A stretch of DNA of 16,762 bases, taken from assembly GCA_028565635.1 (NCBI GenBank), contig JAOXYB010022870.1, positions 1 to 16,762 on the forward strand, read 5' to 3'. Shown here one piece after another: positions 7,295 to 16,762 of the stretch (position 1 is the stretch's first letter; each line of letters starts with the position of its first letter). This DNA is from Phoronis ovalis (taxonomy: Eukaryota; Phoronida; Phoronidae). Below the pieces are notes generated by a model. It searched no databases. It was not told where the DNA came from and saw only the letters and a list, made by a program, of their open reading frames with translations. A program made the translations under genes and the position numbers.

Positions 7295-10200
7295 ATGCAT
7301 TTAATTTTTTATTGGATTTTTGCAATGCTCATGTCCACTTGCGGAGCAGGTAAGGAGCTTGGATTTTCTGAAAGACCTTCCTTACCGCATGTAATAAAAA
7401 TGTAATCTATTTAATTATATATGTTCAAGTATTTTTTAGAAATATAACATTATTTAAAAATAGACCTAACATTTTATGGCATACAACAAGCAGCTATGAT
7501 TTGCATTTTTTAAAACTTGCAACAGCTAATTCTTAGACGTATACTTTATATAAATTAGTAAACGGATTTCTAGAGCCGTTTAATGCCGGTACACATATAA
7601 TTTAAAATATTAATGCATAAAAAATAAATTTTCATTAAAGCGAGTTGGAAGGCCCAAGGAAAGGCAAACATATGTGGCACTTCACCAATCTATGACAAGT
7701 ATCTTAAACAAGACCCGAACCAGCCATTAGTCATGTACGCTGTTGGTGGTGAAGAAGCGATTCCCCCTGGGAAATGGCCTTGGATGGTATTTAAAATTTA
7801 GAAATTTATCAATTAATTGCATATAAGAATGAAATGATTATTTTGACTATTTAAAAAAGTTTTAATTCCTTTGAAAATATAAGTATAGTTATTTTTGTAA
7901 AATTTACAGTTTTTGATTATTTTTGGCGTTAATATAGTTTGGGATTAAGAGCTATAAAATGTGAAATACCGAATAAAAGATTAAATAAAGCTGTACTGTA
8001 GGCTATTTTCTGTTTTGGCTCACAAAGCGTGGGTAGGCCTGTGCATATCTCAAGTTTCGGAAATATTTGTAATATAACAGCAATAAAAAATACGACAAAA
8101 AATTGTGATCTTGTAAAATTAAGAATATGCATAAAGAATAATTTACACTAATATAATAGCTCATATGTAACGAATAAACAACATTTTTATTTCTCCAATT
8201 CCAGGCTTTTGTGGAAATGACTGATAGCTTTTTTAAGCAGTATGTTGGTTCTTGTGGAGGGACTCTAATATCAACGAACTGGGTCCTAACTGCTGCTCAT
8301 TGCTTCAAAGGGTGAGTTTATACTATTTACAAATACGTAATAATTAATAACTGATGACTTGTAATAGCCAGAAATACATATTTGTTATTACCGCAGATAA
8401 GGTTACATCAAATTATATTAATTTACTGCAGCATTTAAAATTTCATTAAAAAAAAAATTAAGTCAATGTTGGTACTGGATATCCTACATGTATTTGATGT
8501 CAATTGGCAAAAACAATATTACAAAATGAAATGAATGAGAAAATATCATTTCGATTATATCTGCTCATTATAATAATAATCCTATTATGAATGTGTCTAA
8601 CAAAAGGATAATCGATGTCCGATGTACTGTTTTGTAGCTTTGAGGACGATGCAAATTTTTTATCGAAATGGCTCGTTCGTTTCGGTATACACAACACATC
8701 GATTAAAGCCGAAACAGAGAAAAGTAGTGCGATAGATAAAGTTGTTGTTTTCCCTGTTTCTGGTGACTCAAAATTGAACTTACATTACGATTTGGCTTTA
8801 ATAAAGCTAAAAACTCCTGTTGTATTCAACGAATATGTTCGCCCAATATGTTTACCAACGCCAAACCAAAAGAAGCACATTCTAAAAGCTAAATGTATTG
8901 TAACTGGATGGGGAGTAACGAATGGTGAGTGCTAAGATGCAAACAATGTGTCAACTAATATTGTTAAGGTCTTTGGTGCGAAACAAAATAGCAACGATGG
9001 GAAAGTTATCTAAATAACTTACAATATTTCAAAAAGAACGCACGCTTTCATTTCAAAATGTTTCTTTCTTGACAGAATTAAAATGCACTATATGTCAGTA
9101 TTTTTCCTGAAACTGCACTTTTATTATTCAGAAAATAAATATTCAGTTTTTGACTTTTCGATAAATACAACTATATTGTCAAGAAGTTCAAAATATTTAG
9201 AATATTTAATTCTTTATTTGTTAAATCGGTTGTTATCACAAAGTTTATAATTAGAACTGTAATTAATGTTGGGACAACCTATGAATTAAAGAGCAAATTA
9301 AGCATAATTATGGTTGAATAATTTGACACTAAACTTCCATCAACAGAAACTGGTAATCAAGGCAGTGACGTGTTAAACGAAGTTGAATTGAACATTATGG
9401 AAGACGAAAAATGCGAAAAACCGTACCAAAAGTATTACAATAAGAAGACCATGTTATGTGCAGGGGAAGAAACCGGTGGTAAAGACGCTTGCCTCGTAAG
9501 TAAACTAAACTATTCATTGATGTCACTGGAAGGTAATAGAGACCGGTATATAATTTGATTGGTGGCCATATTTGAATGATTGACGAGTAATTTATAATAA
9601 TGCCACTGCTAACTTTTAAGCCAGAAAACAGAAAGTAGAATTTGTTTCGAAACTATTTTAGATACTGTATCGCATTATTTTTGTTTCAGCAAGATAGTGG
9701 CGGTCCACTGGCGTGCTATTACAACGGACGTTGGGTCGAAGCAGGTGGGTTACTTTATTTTAATTGAAGACAATCCTGTCGAAAATATAATTCAGCTTTA
9801 TTGTTAACATCACCAATAAGATACTTAATGCGTAAAAGAAGTGAAAAGGAATGAAGATTCAGTTCCCGGTGGCATCAGTCAACAACGAAATATGTACGCA
9901 TGATGGTTCCAAATTCGAGGAAATGGGCCGGAAAAGGGCATTAATTTTGAACAAAAATTACGTCCTCTAAACTAAAAAAGGGAGATTCTGAAGTAATTAA
10001 GGAGACCATTGAAAGCAAAAAATAGGGTATAAAATTCAAGGAAAGACAATCAAAAGTAATATTTAAAATACATTTTAAAAAGTTACTGACGGGAAATTTA
10101 TCCTCGTACGATTATGTGTTGACACAGGCTAGCGTGCTCTTCTGCGTTTTTAAAGCATACGCAGGTAATTTAAGAGAGTTTGGGTCCGCATACGAGTTGT

Positions 10201-10768
10201 ACCATCATCAGTACAAGGCAAAACAGATCAAGCCAAACAAGAACAGGGTAGTTGAGGACCAGTACTTAAATAAGTAGTATACTTTATTAGGATGACTTAT
10301 TACCAGTTGGTCTCCTTGAAAAGGGTTGCATCGTTTTTAACATATGAACATCTTCGTTTTCCTGTAAAATAGCAACACATTCTGGAAATATCCTTCTTTT
10401 AGGTGTTATTTAAAAATGTAAAATTGTCATGACTACTGAGTGATGCCACCGGAGCAGTTCAACCAGCAAAATATTTGTAGGTCGAATGAACTGGAAAAAC
10501 CGTTTCAGTTTATTACAAACTGTCTTCAGAATAAGAGTTTGCAAAAATTATTAATGCTATCAATTAGTATTATAGCACTGAATTTATTAGTGACTGTTTC
10601 ACTTCAATTTCAGGCGTTGTGTCGGCCGGAAAGAAGGCAATATGTGGATCACCCGACTTTCCTGGTGTTTACGTTGACCTGCAGTACATGCAGTTTAGAA
10701 AGTGGTTAAAGAAAGTAGTTGGAAAAGACAATTTTCCAAATAAAGAAATGTTTGACGACGTTAACTAA
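7295..10768 (+). CDS. Trypsin-like serine protease, S1 family, secreted
   Basis: Exons 7295-7349, 7641-7786, 8205-8311, 8638-8924, 9347-9495, 9690-9744 and 10614-10768 join in frame (954 bases, 317 residues). A signal peptide (1-18) is followed by a short propeptide with Cys30, which can bridge to Cys174, then a chymotrypsin-fold domain from about residue 52. The catalytic triad is His99 (TAAHC), Asp154 (YDLAL) and Ser251 (DSGGP). Asp245 sits where Asp189 of trypsin lies, predicting cleavage after Arg/Lys, and Gly272 and Gly284 match 216 and 226. Cys pairs 84-100, 189-257, 221-236 and 247-277 are complete. Three oddities: the activation site is MY-AVGG rather than R-IVGG; LQ replaces the usual QG before DSGG, so residue 193 is Gln; and Trp215 is Ala271. 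The introns after the His exon (phase 2) and just before DSGG (phase 0) are at classical S1 positions. Its target is unknown. Confidence 0.93.
9745..10613 (+). other. Large last intron of the protease gene, nothing recognised
   Basis: This 869-base intron is the longest in the window. Its middle (about 9830-10260) looks less AT-rich than the flanks and could be an old inserted element, but no conserved domain, terminal repeat or target duplication is visible. Confidence 0.4.
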
Positions 10769-10828
10769 ACAAAAAAAGTGTGAATTCCTTATTAATGATG
10801 CTTTTTTACACTATAGTTTATAATTTAA

Positions 10829-10834
10829 AATAAA
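10829..10834 (+). terminator. AATAAA poly(A) signal, protease gene
   Basis: AATAAA lies 61 bases after the TAA stop at 10766-10768, which gives a short 3' untranslated region and supports the proposed last exon. Confidence 0.7.
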
Positions 10835-12080
10835 AGTATCGAAAATCCTACAGTGGATTACTCAAAATATTTCTTGATCATCACCTGCGATGATATTGCC
10901 AAGAAGAATAGCGGGAAAAGTAAACTAAAGCAATTTATCAAAACTGTTTAAAAATATTATTGATAAAATATACTCGTGACAATTTGTTGACATCTCTTTG
11001 AATCATTCTCGAACGATTTTGATTCTTAGTTACATGTTAACTAAACGGAATGCATTCAACATTTTCCACATTTTTTCCTGATATGCCCTATTCTGTGCTT
11101 GTTAAACAAACAGTACGTATCAATGTAAGTACCGTTGCACCTGTTGACTTGTATTTCCGTAATTCCACTGCTTAGTTTATATTTGCTGAGAACAAATTGT
11201 TTTATCTTACTAAATATTATGGATTCTATTATCGGATTGAAGAGAAAATGTTTATAAAGAACAAAAAACAATTTTAAACATTACGGTTATTAGTTATCAA
11301 ATAAAATTTGATTATGCTTCTACTAATACCCTGTGAATACCCATTTCATGAAAGCTCTAATAGATGGAGACACCGATACGAAAGCTTAATATAGATCAGA
11401 ATACGAATCAACTTTGATTACAACTGACTGGCGGCCATGTTTATTCTCGAAGTAAAAAGTTATTTGTGCCCATGTCTTGAAAACTCTGATAGATAGAGAA
11501 AACGTTGTTAGTCAAGCATATGTATTCGATGATGATCAATGATTGTGCATACGATGAGCGAGCATATGCCCTTTGACTTTAATATTTATTAAATTATTTT
11601 TTTCGTTTTTTTTGTAATCCAATTTTCATATATTGAGATAACTTATAAGATGTACCATCGCACAGGCTAAGTTTAGTTTTAGCTACTATTAGTGTTAAAA
11701 TACACAGCAAGAGGATTCATGTTTCGTGCAAATACGTTGTCATCATTACAATTATTATTACTATTTGTCAACACAAACTCGATTTTACACTGAACGGTTT
11801 ATTATTTTAAAAGAATGTTTCGTGTACATAATCAAAAATGTTTCTGAGAAAGAACGCCACTTAATTCTCCTACGATATCCCTCATAACTGAAAGGTACCA
11901 TATTATAATTACGGAGTTTTGTCGGGAAACAAAAAAAATTGCAGAAAAACATTCATTGTTTGATTCACCGTGTACTAGATTTATTTGTATATTTTTATTA
12001 TCACCAGTTTGCTTATATAATATTTGTATGGACAAATTCAGATAATGTGAGATACCACACGTATTTTAATTAATTGAACA
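10835..12080. other. Intergenic DNA between convergent gene ends
   Basis: The 3' ends of the protease gene (plus) and the C1q gene (minus) face each other across this stretch. No exon is supported. The one visible structure is a loose direct repeat: 11340-11390 and 11469-11519 both begin CCCAT, then TGAAA, CTCT and ATAGAT in register, about 130 bases apart. It looks like part of a dispersed repeat family. Confidence 0.45.
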
Positions 12081-12086
12081 TTTATT
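12081..12086 (-). terminator. AATAAA poly(A) signal, C1q gene
   Basis: The minus strand reads AATAAA about 160 bases after the TAA at 12248-12246. It is the first such hexamer I found downstream of that stop. Confidence 0.5.
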
Positions 12087-12245
12087 AATATGACATATAA
12101 TAACAGTTTGTCACTTTTTTTGTTCTTAACATTAAACATAAAATTTTACTAATTAAAATACAAATGTTACATCAAGTGCAGAAGACATGTTACACATTAT
12201 ACGGACATTCACTATATAACCTTTAGTAACCACAGCTTTAACATT

Positions 12246-13456
12246 TTAGCCTACAACAATATGATTATCCGTGATTTTTTTGTCTTCGGGAGACAAAAAC
12301 AAAATGTAACCGGTAAATGTAGAGGGGTGTTCATTTGCGTGATTGTGTAAAGCATGCTGACTTTTAAGTTTAACGAAGACGTTGTCTCCTTTAGCAAGTT
12401 TCAGAGTAATGGAGTTACTTCCTGTACCCAGGCCACCTGGTACGTAAGCATAGGCGAAGTAGTTAATCTGCAGGCTGTTGTGATATAGATCTAATCCAAC
12501 AGCACGATTCTGCTCACTCAAAGAATGTACCTGAAAGTTTCAAAAGGAAAATTTTGAATTACACTCTGCAACATGTACAGTTAATTTGCTAGAGCCTCTG
12601 GGCGTATTCTTGTTATTTTGGGATGAGGTTTGAGCTCCGTTAAAAATATTGAATACGATTTGTGCAACTGAATTTTATCTTTAATTTTTTGGGATTTCAT
12701 TACTTCTAGAGAAGATTTATAATTAGTTTACTATATCCACTATTTGTAGAAAGTAAGATGCTGAACAACTTCATTTGCGTCAAACAGATTTACTGTTTTC
12801 CAAAAAAAAGTTTTGTATAAATTGAAGCGCAATACATTTAGTACTATGTAATGTAATTGGTTTAACGTATTTTCCTTATATACCAGAAACATGTAAATCC
12901 CAGCGACTGGAGCAACAAAGTGGCCACTTTGTGGGTTATATCCATTGCCTTCATTAAGATAGACATTATCATAAATCACAGTTATGTCTCCATTGGTGGC
13001 ATCTAGATGATCCCGTCTCGCAGCACTGAACGCTATCGCAGGTACTTGCTGCTGACCACTGGACGTAACACCTAATTAAAAAATGTAACGATTTTACAGA
13101 GAATCCTGGGGGTAATCCGAAAACGTATAAATACACGTAGTTCGTACAAAAAGGTACCATGAAAGCATGGCGACGCTTCCTCGACCGTGTAAATTTTTTA
13201 GCATGTAAAACGTATTTATTGATATGCAGTTCTTACTTTAAAGACAGCAGTTGTTATTAAACTATTCATGTATACTGTGCACTCTTATTTAGTCTATTTT
13301 TGAACACGCAGCGCGGGACTTTAACAACTAAACATTAATTTAAAAAAGGGCTACAATACAAATAAACCTACTTGTTAAATCGATCACTGCTCCAAGAGAC
13401 TTGCACACCAAAATATTGATGGCGAAAAACAACGAGTAATGCCGAATAATACCCAT
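12246..13456 (-). CDS. Secreted globular C1q-domain protein
   Basis: Coding exons are 13456-13372, 13071-12884 and 12530-12246, joined in frame with phases 1 and 0 (558 bases, 185 residues). Residues 1 to about 23 (core HYSLFFAINILVCKSLGA) are a signal peptide. From residue ~38 to the end is a C1q jelly-roll domain. Its start is PAIAFSAARRD; the middle has GHFVAPVAGIYMF, matching the conserved F..P..G.Y.F strand; then come LKLAKGDNVFVKL and a final FTGYILF like the usual FSGFLL. There is no collagen-like Gly-X-Y stretch, so it is the short head-only secreted type that is very abundant in bivalves. Such proteins usually form trimers and serve as lectin-like or pattern-recognition molecules; a ligand cannot be read from sequence. 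The chosen ATG follows a strong 3' splice site ending at 13488, which suggests an untranslated first exon upstream. Confidence 0.9.
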
Positions 13457-13487
13457 TAAAAGTTCACAAGTTTCTTTTCCAAAAATT

Positions 13488-13797
13488 CTACAAGCAGAAA
13501 GAAATAGGAAGGATATTTCTGCTAGTGATAATAAATGATGCATTAATGTTCCCTAAGCTTACCCCCCTTTAGATTGCTGCAGACAAATTTTTAGTCAAAC
13601 AAAGAAACGTAAGATCATCGTGCATGTCATTTCGTACTTTTTTTAAAGCAGCATACAAAGGAACCCTACTTACAATAGACCGAAACATTTTACTGAAACA
13701 TTAAATTAATTATACATTTTAGTAGAAGACAGATAATGTATTCGCTAGCTACATCTAAACTTTATTAGGATACTAAAATTGTGTTACTTACTTTACC
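13488..13797 (-). other. Probable 5'-UTR intron of the C1q gene
   Basis: On the minus strand a pyrimidine-rich tract ends in TTGTAG at 13488, 31 bases before the start codon. A donor-like ACAG|GTAAAG lies at 13796. A TATA-like TATATATA is at 13829-13838, but it would leave a first exon of only about 10 bases, so the true transcription start may be further upstream. The acceptor is convincing; the donor is a guess. Confidence 0.4.
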
Positions 13798-13839
13798 TGT
13801 TCGCTTTATAATCATTAAATAAACCAAATATATATATTT

Positions 13840-15210
13840 GTGTAAACTAATGCAAATGAAAAGAGGACTTTGCTTTTACTGAAATGTAAAAGAAACAACT
13901 TCATATCAGTGGCGAGCATGATGTCTAGATAACAGTGTTATCATTTCTGTAGTCAATTTTCGATAAGCCAGCTTGACAAGGACCATATCTACTTTACAAA
14001 TATTACACTTTTGAACCTCTGTGATATCATTCGTGGAAAAGCCATTCCAGCTGTGATTCAAACACTGCAGTTCAGTATAAAACTTGAATATAAGCTACCT
14101 TTTAGAAATTAGGGATAACAACAACAAGTTGGAATGATATACAAATTAAAAATTATCATTTTTTAAATTTTACTTTGTGAAGTCTGATTTAGCATCCCTA
14201 TCTCTAGTTTAATTTGTCATTCTGCATGATTCTGTTGCTTAGCCATACCAACATAAAATTTTATAATTATGACTAATTTATTATAATGGTTATTTAGTTG
14301 CTCCCTTATCTATCAGACTTCCTTGTTTATTTCAAGGAGAAAAAAAACGAGCATTGCACTCCCGGTGCCATGACGTAGCCTCTGATATACTTATCTTGAC
14401 TTAGATATGTGAGCATGATGGCTGAGAAGCATACGGAAATGCTTTGTTCCTTTAAAATATTATACTTGGATTACAAATTCACTCTTTCCAAATATCTGGA
14501 CGGATGACAAGTTATACAGAACAGAAGCCATTTAAAGATGGTGCCTGTATTAAAAAAAAATAATTTAAAAATATGAACAAGTTTTTCAAAAAGTTATAAA
14601 ACTTCATGCATAGAATATTTAGAAATTGTTTAAAACACATAACGAGACATACGTATGTGAGATATACGTTTTGTTTCCTCGCAGTTGTAGCCACTGCGTA
14701 TTATACGTTTCCCATGCCAGTTAGAAATAACTAGTTGGTTCCTTTGACCCATCATCTCACTGTGCTGGTTTATTATTTATACCTACATCTAAGAAGGAGG
14801 CTGCGTACCCTCGGTAATAAGAGATAGAGAAAGGCGTGCACAAACTCGAAAACTATCAAGGTTGATACAAGCACGAACACAATGACAAGTTTTATTTTCA
14901 ATTAAATATATACGTTAAGAAATCTGCAGCCTCATGATATCCGACTAAACAAACTAATATGTACACAATGACAATTTTATTTCTTATATCACTCCTACTT
15001 AATATTTTTTTTATTCCTAATTTCTAAGACAAACTGAAGAAATTAGTCTAATTAGCTAGCTGTTTGTCAATCTGAATCAATCCATCCGTTAGTGTTCCAT
15101 ACCTTCTAAAACAGGCACGTAAGATAAACCTGATTGCATTATGTAGGAGTGACACCACTTGTTAATTCTCATCCTTGAAACCCTAAATTACTTATGATGT
15201 TTCTCATTTG
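13840..15210. other. Intergenic DNA, no gene seen
   Basis: This separates the divergent C1q (minus) and right-hand CUB (plus) genes. No exon with splice sites is recognised. It holds a short direct repeat, annotated separately, and a few small inverted repeats. Confidence 0.5.
14877..14982. repeat. Short direct repeat pair
   Basis: ACACAATGACAAGTTTTATT at 14877 recurs as ACACAATGACAATTTTATTT at 14963, 86 bases apart and nearly identical. The origin is unclear; it could be target-site duplication remnants or part of a dispersed repeat. Confidence 0.5.
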
Positions 15211-15215
15211 CAATG

Positions 15216-15223
15216 TATATAAA
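15216..15223 (+). promoter_or_regulatory. TATA box, right-hand CUB gene
   Basis: TATATAAA lies 66 bases before the chosen ATG at 15282. A transcription start near 15247 gives a leader of about 35 bases. An in-frame ATG at 15213 sits immediately before this box and would not be transcribed, which supports 15282 as the start. Confidence 0.5.
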
Positions 15224-15281
15224 TTATCTGTTCGTCTGTATACCTTGTCAGTGTTTAAGTTCGTATAGGCGGTGTTTCATA

Positions 15282-16762
15282 ATGGGGTGTATTGGGTATC
15301 TTGTCTTGTTGGCGTTATGTAGCAAAACCATCTTAGCAGGTACTATATTTTCAAATATAACGTTGCAATTTTCAACTAATTGTCTTACTTTCAGGTTTCG
15401 CTTTATTTATTTTTTTTCGATTGTTTGCACTGCCCTTGTGAAATGATGTATTAATTATTAGATTAAATAAATGTACGTTACGTTATTTTGGAACGTTTTT
15501 AAGTGTAAAAAGACGTAATTGAAATGTATACATACGTAATGAAACATGCTTGAGGTCACACAGAGGTCAATCCACTAGGGCAAATAAATTCAGAACATTA
15601 TCAAAATTAAAGTTATTAAAATAGTAACCGAAATAACAATATCTTTTGAATTTTACCTTTGGATCACTGAAATGTCTTCATTGTAGATCGTGGTTCCTCT
15701 GGTTGTGGATCATCAAAATTTATCAATACAGCTCCAGGTTCAATTACCTCCCATGCAAATCACGATGGTTCAACTAAATATTCAGCATATGTAGATTGTG
15801 TATGGCAAATTAAAGCACCTGTAGGGCAGAAAGTTAAAATAACATTTGAAAAGTTTGATCTTGAAGATGATGTTAGGTAAGATTTTTTTCTTACAGTTCT
15901 GTGTGTGCAGTAGATAAACACTACTGACAAAAATAAAACAGTGTAGAAATTAATCCAAACGAGTTCTTGTCACGTGACTGGCAGTCATCAGACTATTATA
16001 ATAATTGAGAACTTTCAGAATCGTTGTCAATCTTGGAAGTTTAAACTGAATGTGTGATACAATCAGTAGCTCTCAAGAACAGCTCATTTATCATCATTAT
16101 TCTGCAAGCATTTATTCTTGATTAATTTAGAGTTAAATATGGGATGGATTGAAATTTTCACGAACATCCATTACCATGTTTCACGTTACTAAATGGATTC
16201 CTTTTTTCAACTACAGTGCGATCTATTTATTACAGATGTGATTACGATTATTTGGCTATCCACGACGGAGGGTCATCATTCGCGCCTCTTGATGGTTATT
16301 ACTGTGGTACCGGAGGTACTCTGGATCCTATAGTATCTACAAACAGAGCATTGTGGCTGAATTTCGTATCTGATCAGTTCGATCACAACACGGGGTTCAA
16401 AATAAACTATGAATTTGTTGATCCTACCAGTAAGTTAACAGAACTATATTACTTGGGAGACTGTAAAATAATTCCTTTATCCATATGAATATACCCAGAA
16501 CAAATTATGCTATGAATCCCTGCTTCATCTCAAATTAAAATCCATCTTCAGATTGTACTGCCATATGAAAGTTATAAAAGATGTAATTAAGAACATTTTC
16601 AATTGGCTAGCAAAAGGACTCTGCATTGCATTGTGTGTTTTCACTAATTTTTAAAACATAAAAGACCTGTAATTACCGGTATGCATTGATATGTGTTATT
16701 ATGTTACAAAAAATCAACTAGTACTACTGACAGAATTACAGAAGCTTGATTGTGGATATATA
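15282..16762 (+). CDS. Secreted CUB-domain protein (3' partial gene)
   Basis: Exons 15282-15339, 15687-15876 and 16236-16429 join in frame with phases 1, 2 and 1. The next exon is beyond the window. Residues 1-19 (MGCIGYLVLLALCSKTILA) are a signal peptide. A full CUB domain follows, with its four Cys in SGCGS, VDCVW, RCDYDYL and YYCGT. The residues used for calcium in CUB domains are present: Glu in DLEDD, Asp in DYDYL and Asp in VSDQF. The donor after the domain (ACC A|GTAAGT) is phase 1, as expected of a shuffled module, so more domains probably follow to the right. The phase-2 intron just before the third Cys matches the intron in CUB1 of the minus-strand LDLa/CUB gene. Binding partner and function are unknown. 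An acceptor at 16217 was rejected because its frame hits a stop. Confidence 0.87.

Noticed and set aside
10440-10709. 89-codon plus-strand open frame over the last protease exon
   Set aside because: It is in a different frame from the protease. The exon from 10614 in the protease frame gives the conserved Pro-Gly-Val-Tyr and C-terminal helix.
15213-15281. Upstream in-frame ATG of the right-hand CUB gene
   Set aside because: A TATA box begins right after this ATG, so it should lie outside the transcript. The ATG at 15282 gives a clean signal peptide.
16216-16235. Alternative acceptor CTACAG before the second CUB exon
   Set aside because: Splicing there hits a TGA within nine codons in the required phase. 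The acceptor at 16235 keeps the frame and gives the conserved Cys-Asp-Tyr-Asp-Tyr-Leu.
1-16762. CRISPR arrays, bacterial operons or viral genes
   Set aside because: None seen. The intron-rich genes and metazoan domains show animal nuclear DNA, and no spaced identical repeats of the CRISPR type are present.

Overview
The window is animal nuclear DNA: AT-rich, with short coding exons split by introns of roughly 150 to 870 bases that follow the GT...AG rule. It carries five separate protein genes. Every one of them begins with an exon encoding a hydrophobic secretion signal that ends in phase 1. The domains are CUB, LDL-receptor class A (LDLa), chymotrypsin-fold serine protease and globular C1q. 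Short secreted C1q proteins, CUB/LDLa mosaics and a tRNA-derived repeat together suggest a lophotrochozoan, most likely a bivalve mollusc. That assignment is inference; nothing here names the species.

Layout from left to right. At 27-93 (minus) lies the first coding exon of a secreted protein whose remainder is outside the window. From about 150 to 1750 is gene-poor DNA with two copies of a tRNA-like dispersed repeat and a further direct repeat. At 1955-6513 (minus) is a ten-exon gene reconstructed here in one continuous frame: signal peptide, LDLa, CUB, LDLa, CUB, Ser/Thr-rich linker, LDLa and a cysteine-containing tail of about 70 residues, 497 residues in all. Its 3' end lies in a degenerate minisatellite of about 34 bases. 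At 7295-10768 (plus), divergent from it, is a seven-exon, 317-residue trypsin-like protease with an intact catalytic triad but unusual residues at its activation site and oxyanion hole. At 12246-13456 (minus) is a three-coding-exon, 185-residue secreted C1q-domain protein. From 13.8 to 15.2 kb nothing coding is seen. From 15282 (plus) a second CUB-domain gene runs off the right edge.

CUB, LDLa, serine protease and C1q domains recur in complement-type and other extracellular recognition and proteolysis systems, so the window may be a small cluster of secreted innate-immunity or extracellular-matrix genes. The sequence shows the domain content and the neighbourhood. A shared pathway is not shown. 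The points most worth a second look are the protease's Gln where Gly193 normally lies, its Tyr-Ala-Val-Gly-Gly activation site, the uncertain minisatellite-encoded C-terminus of the LDLa/CUB gene, and an intron position shared by CUB domains of two nearby genes.
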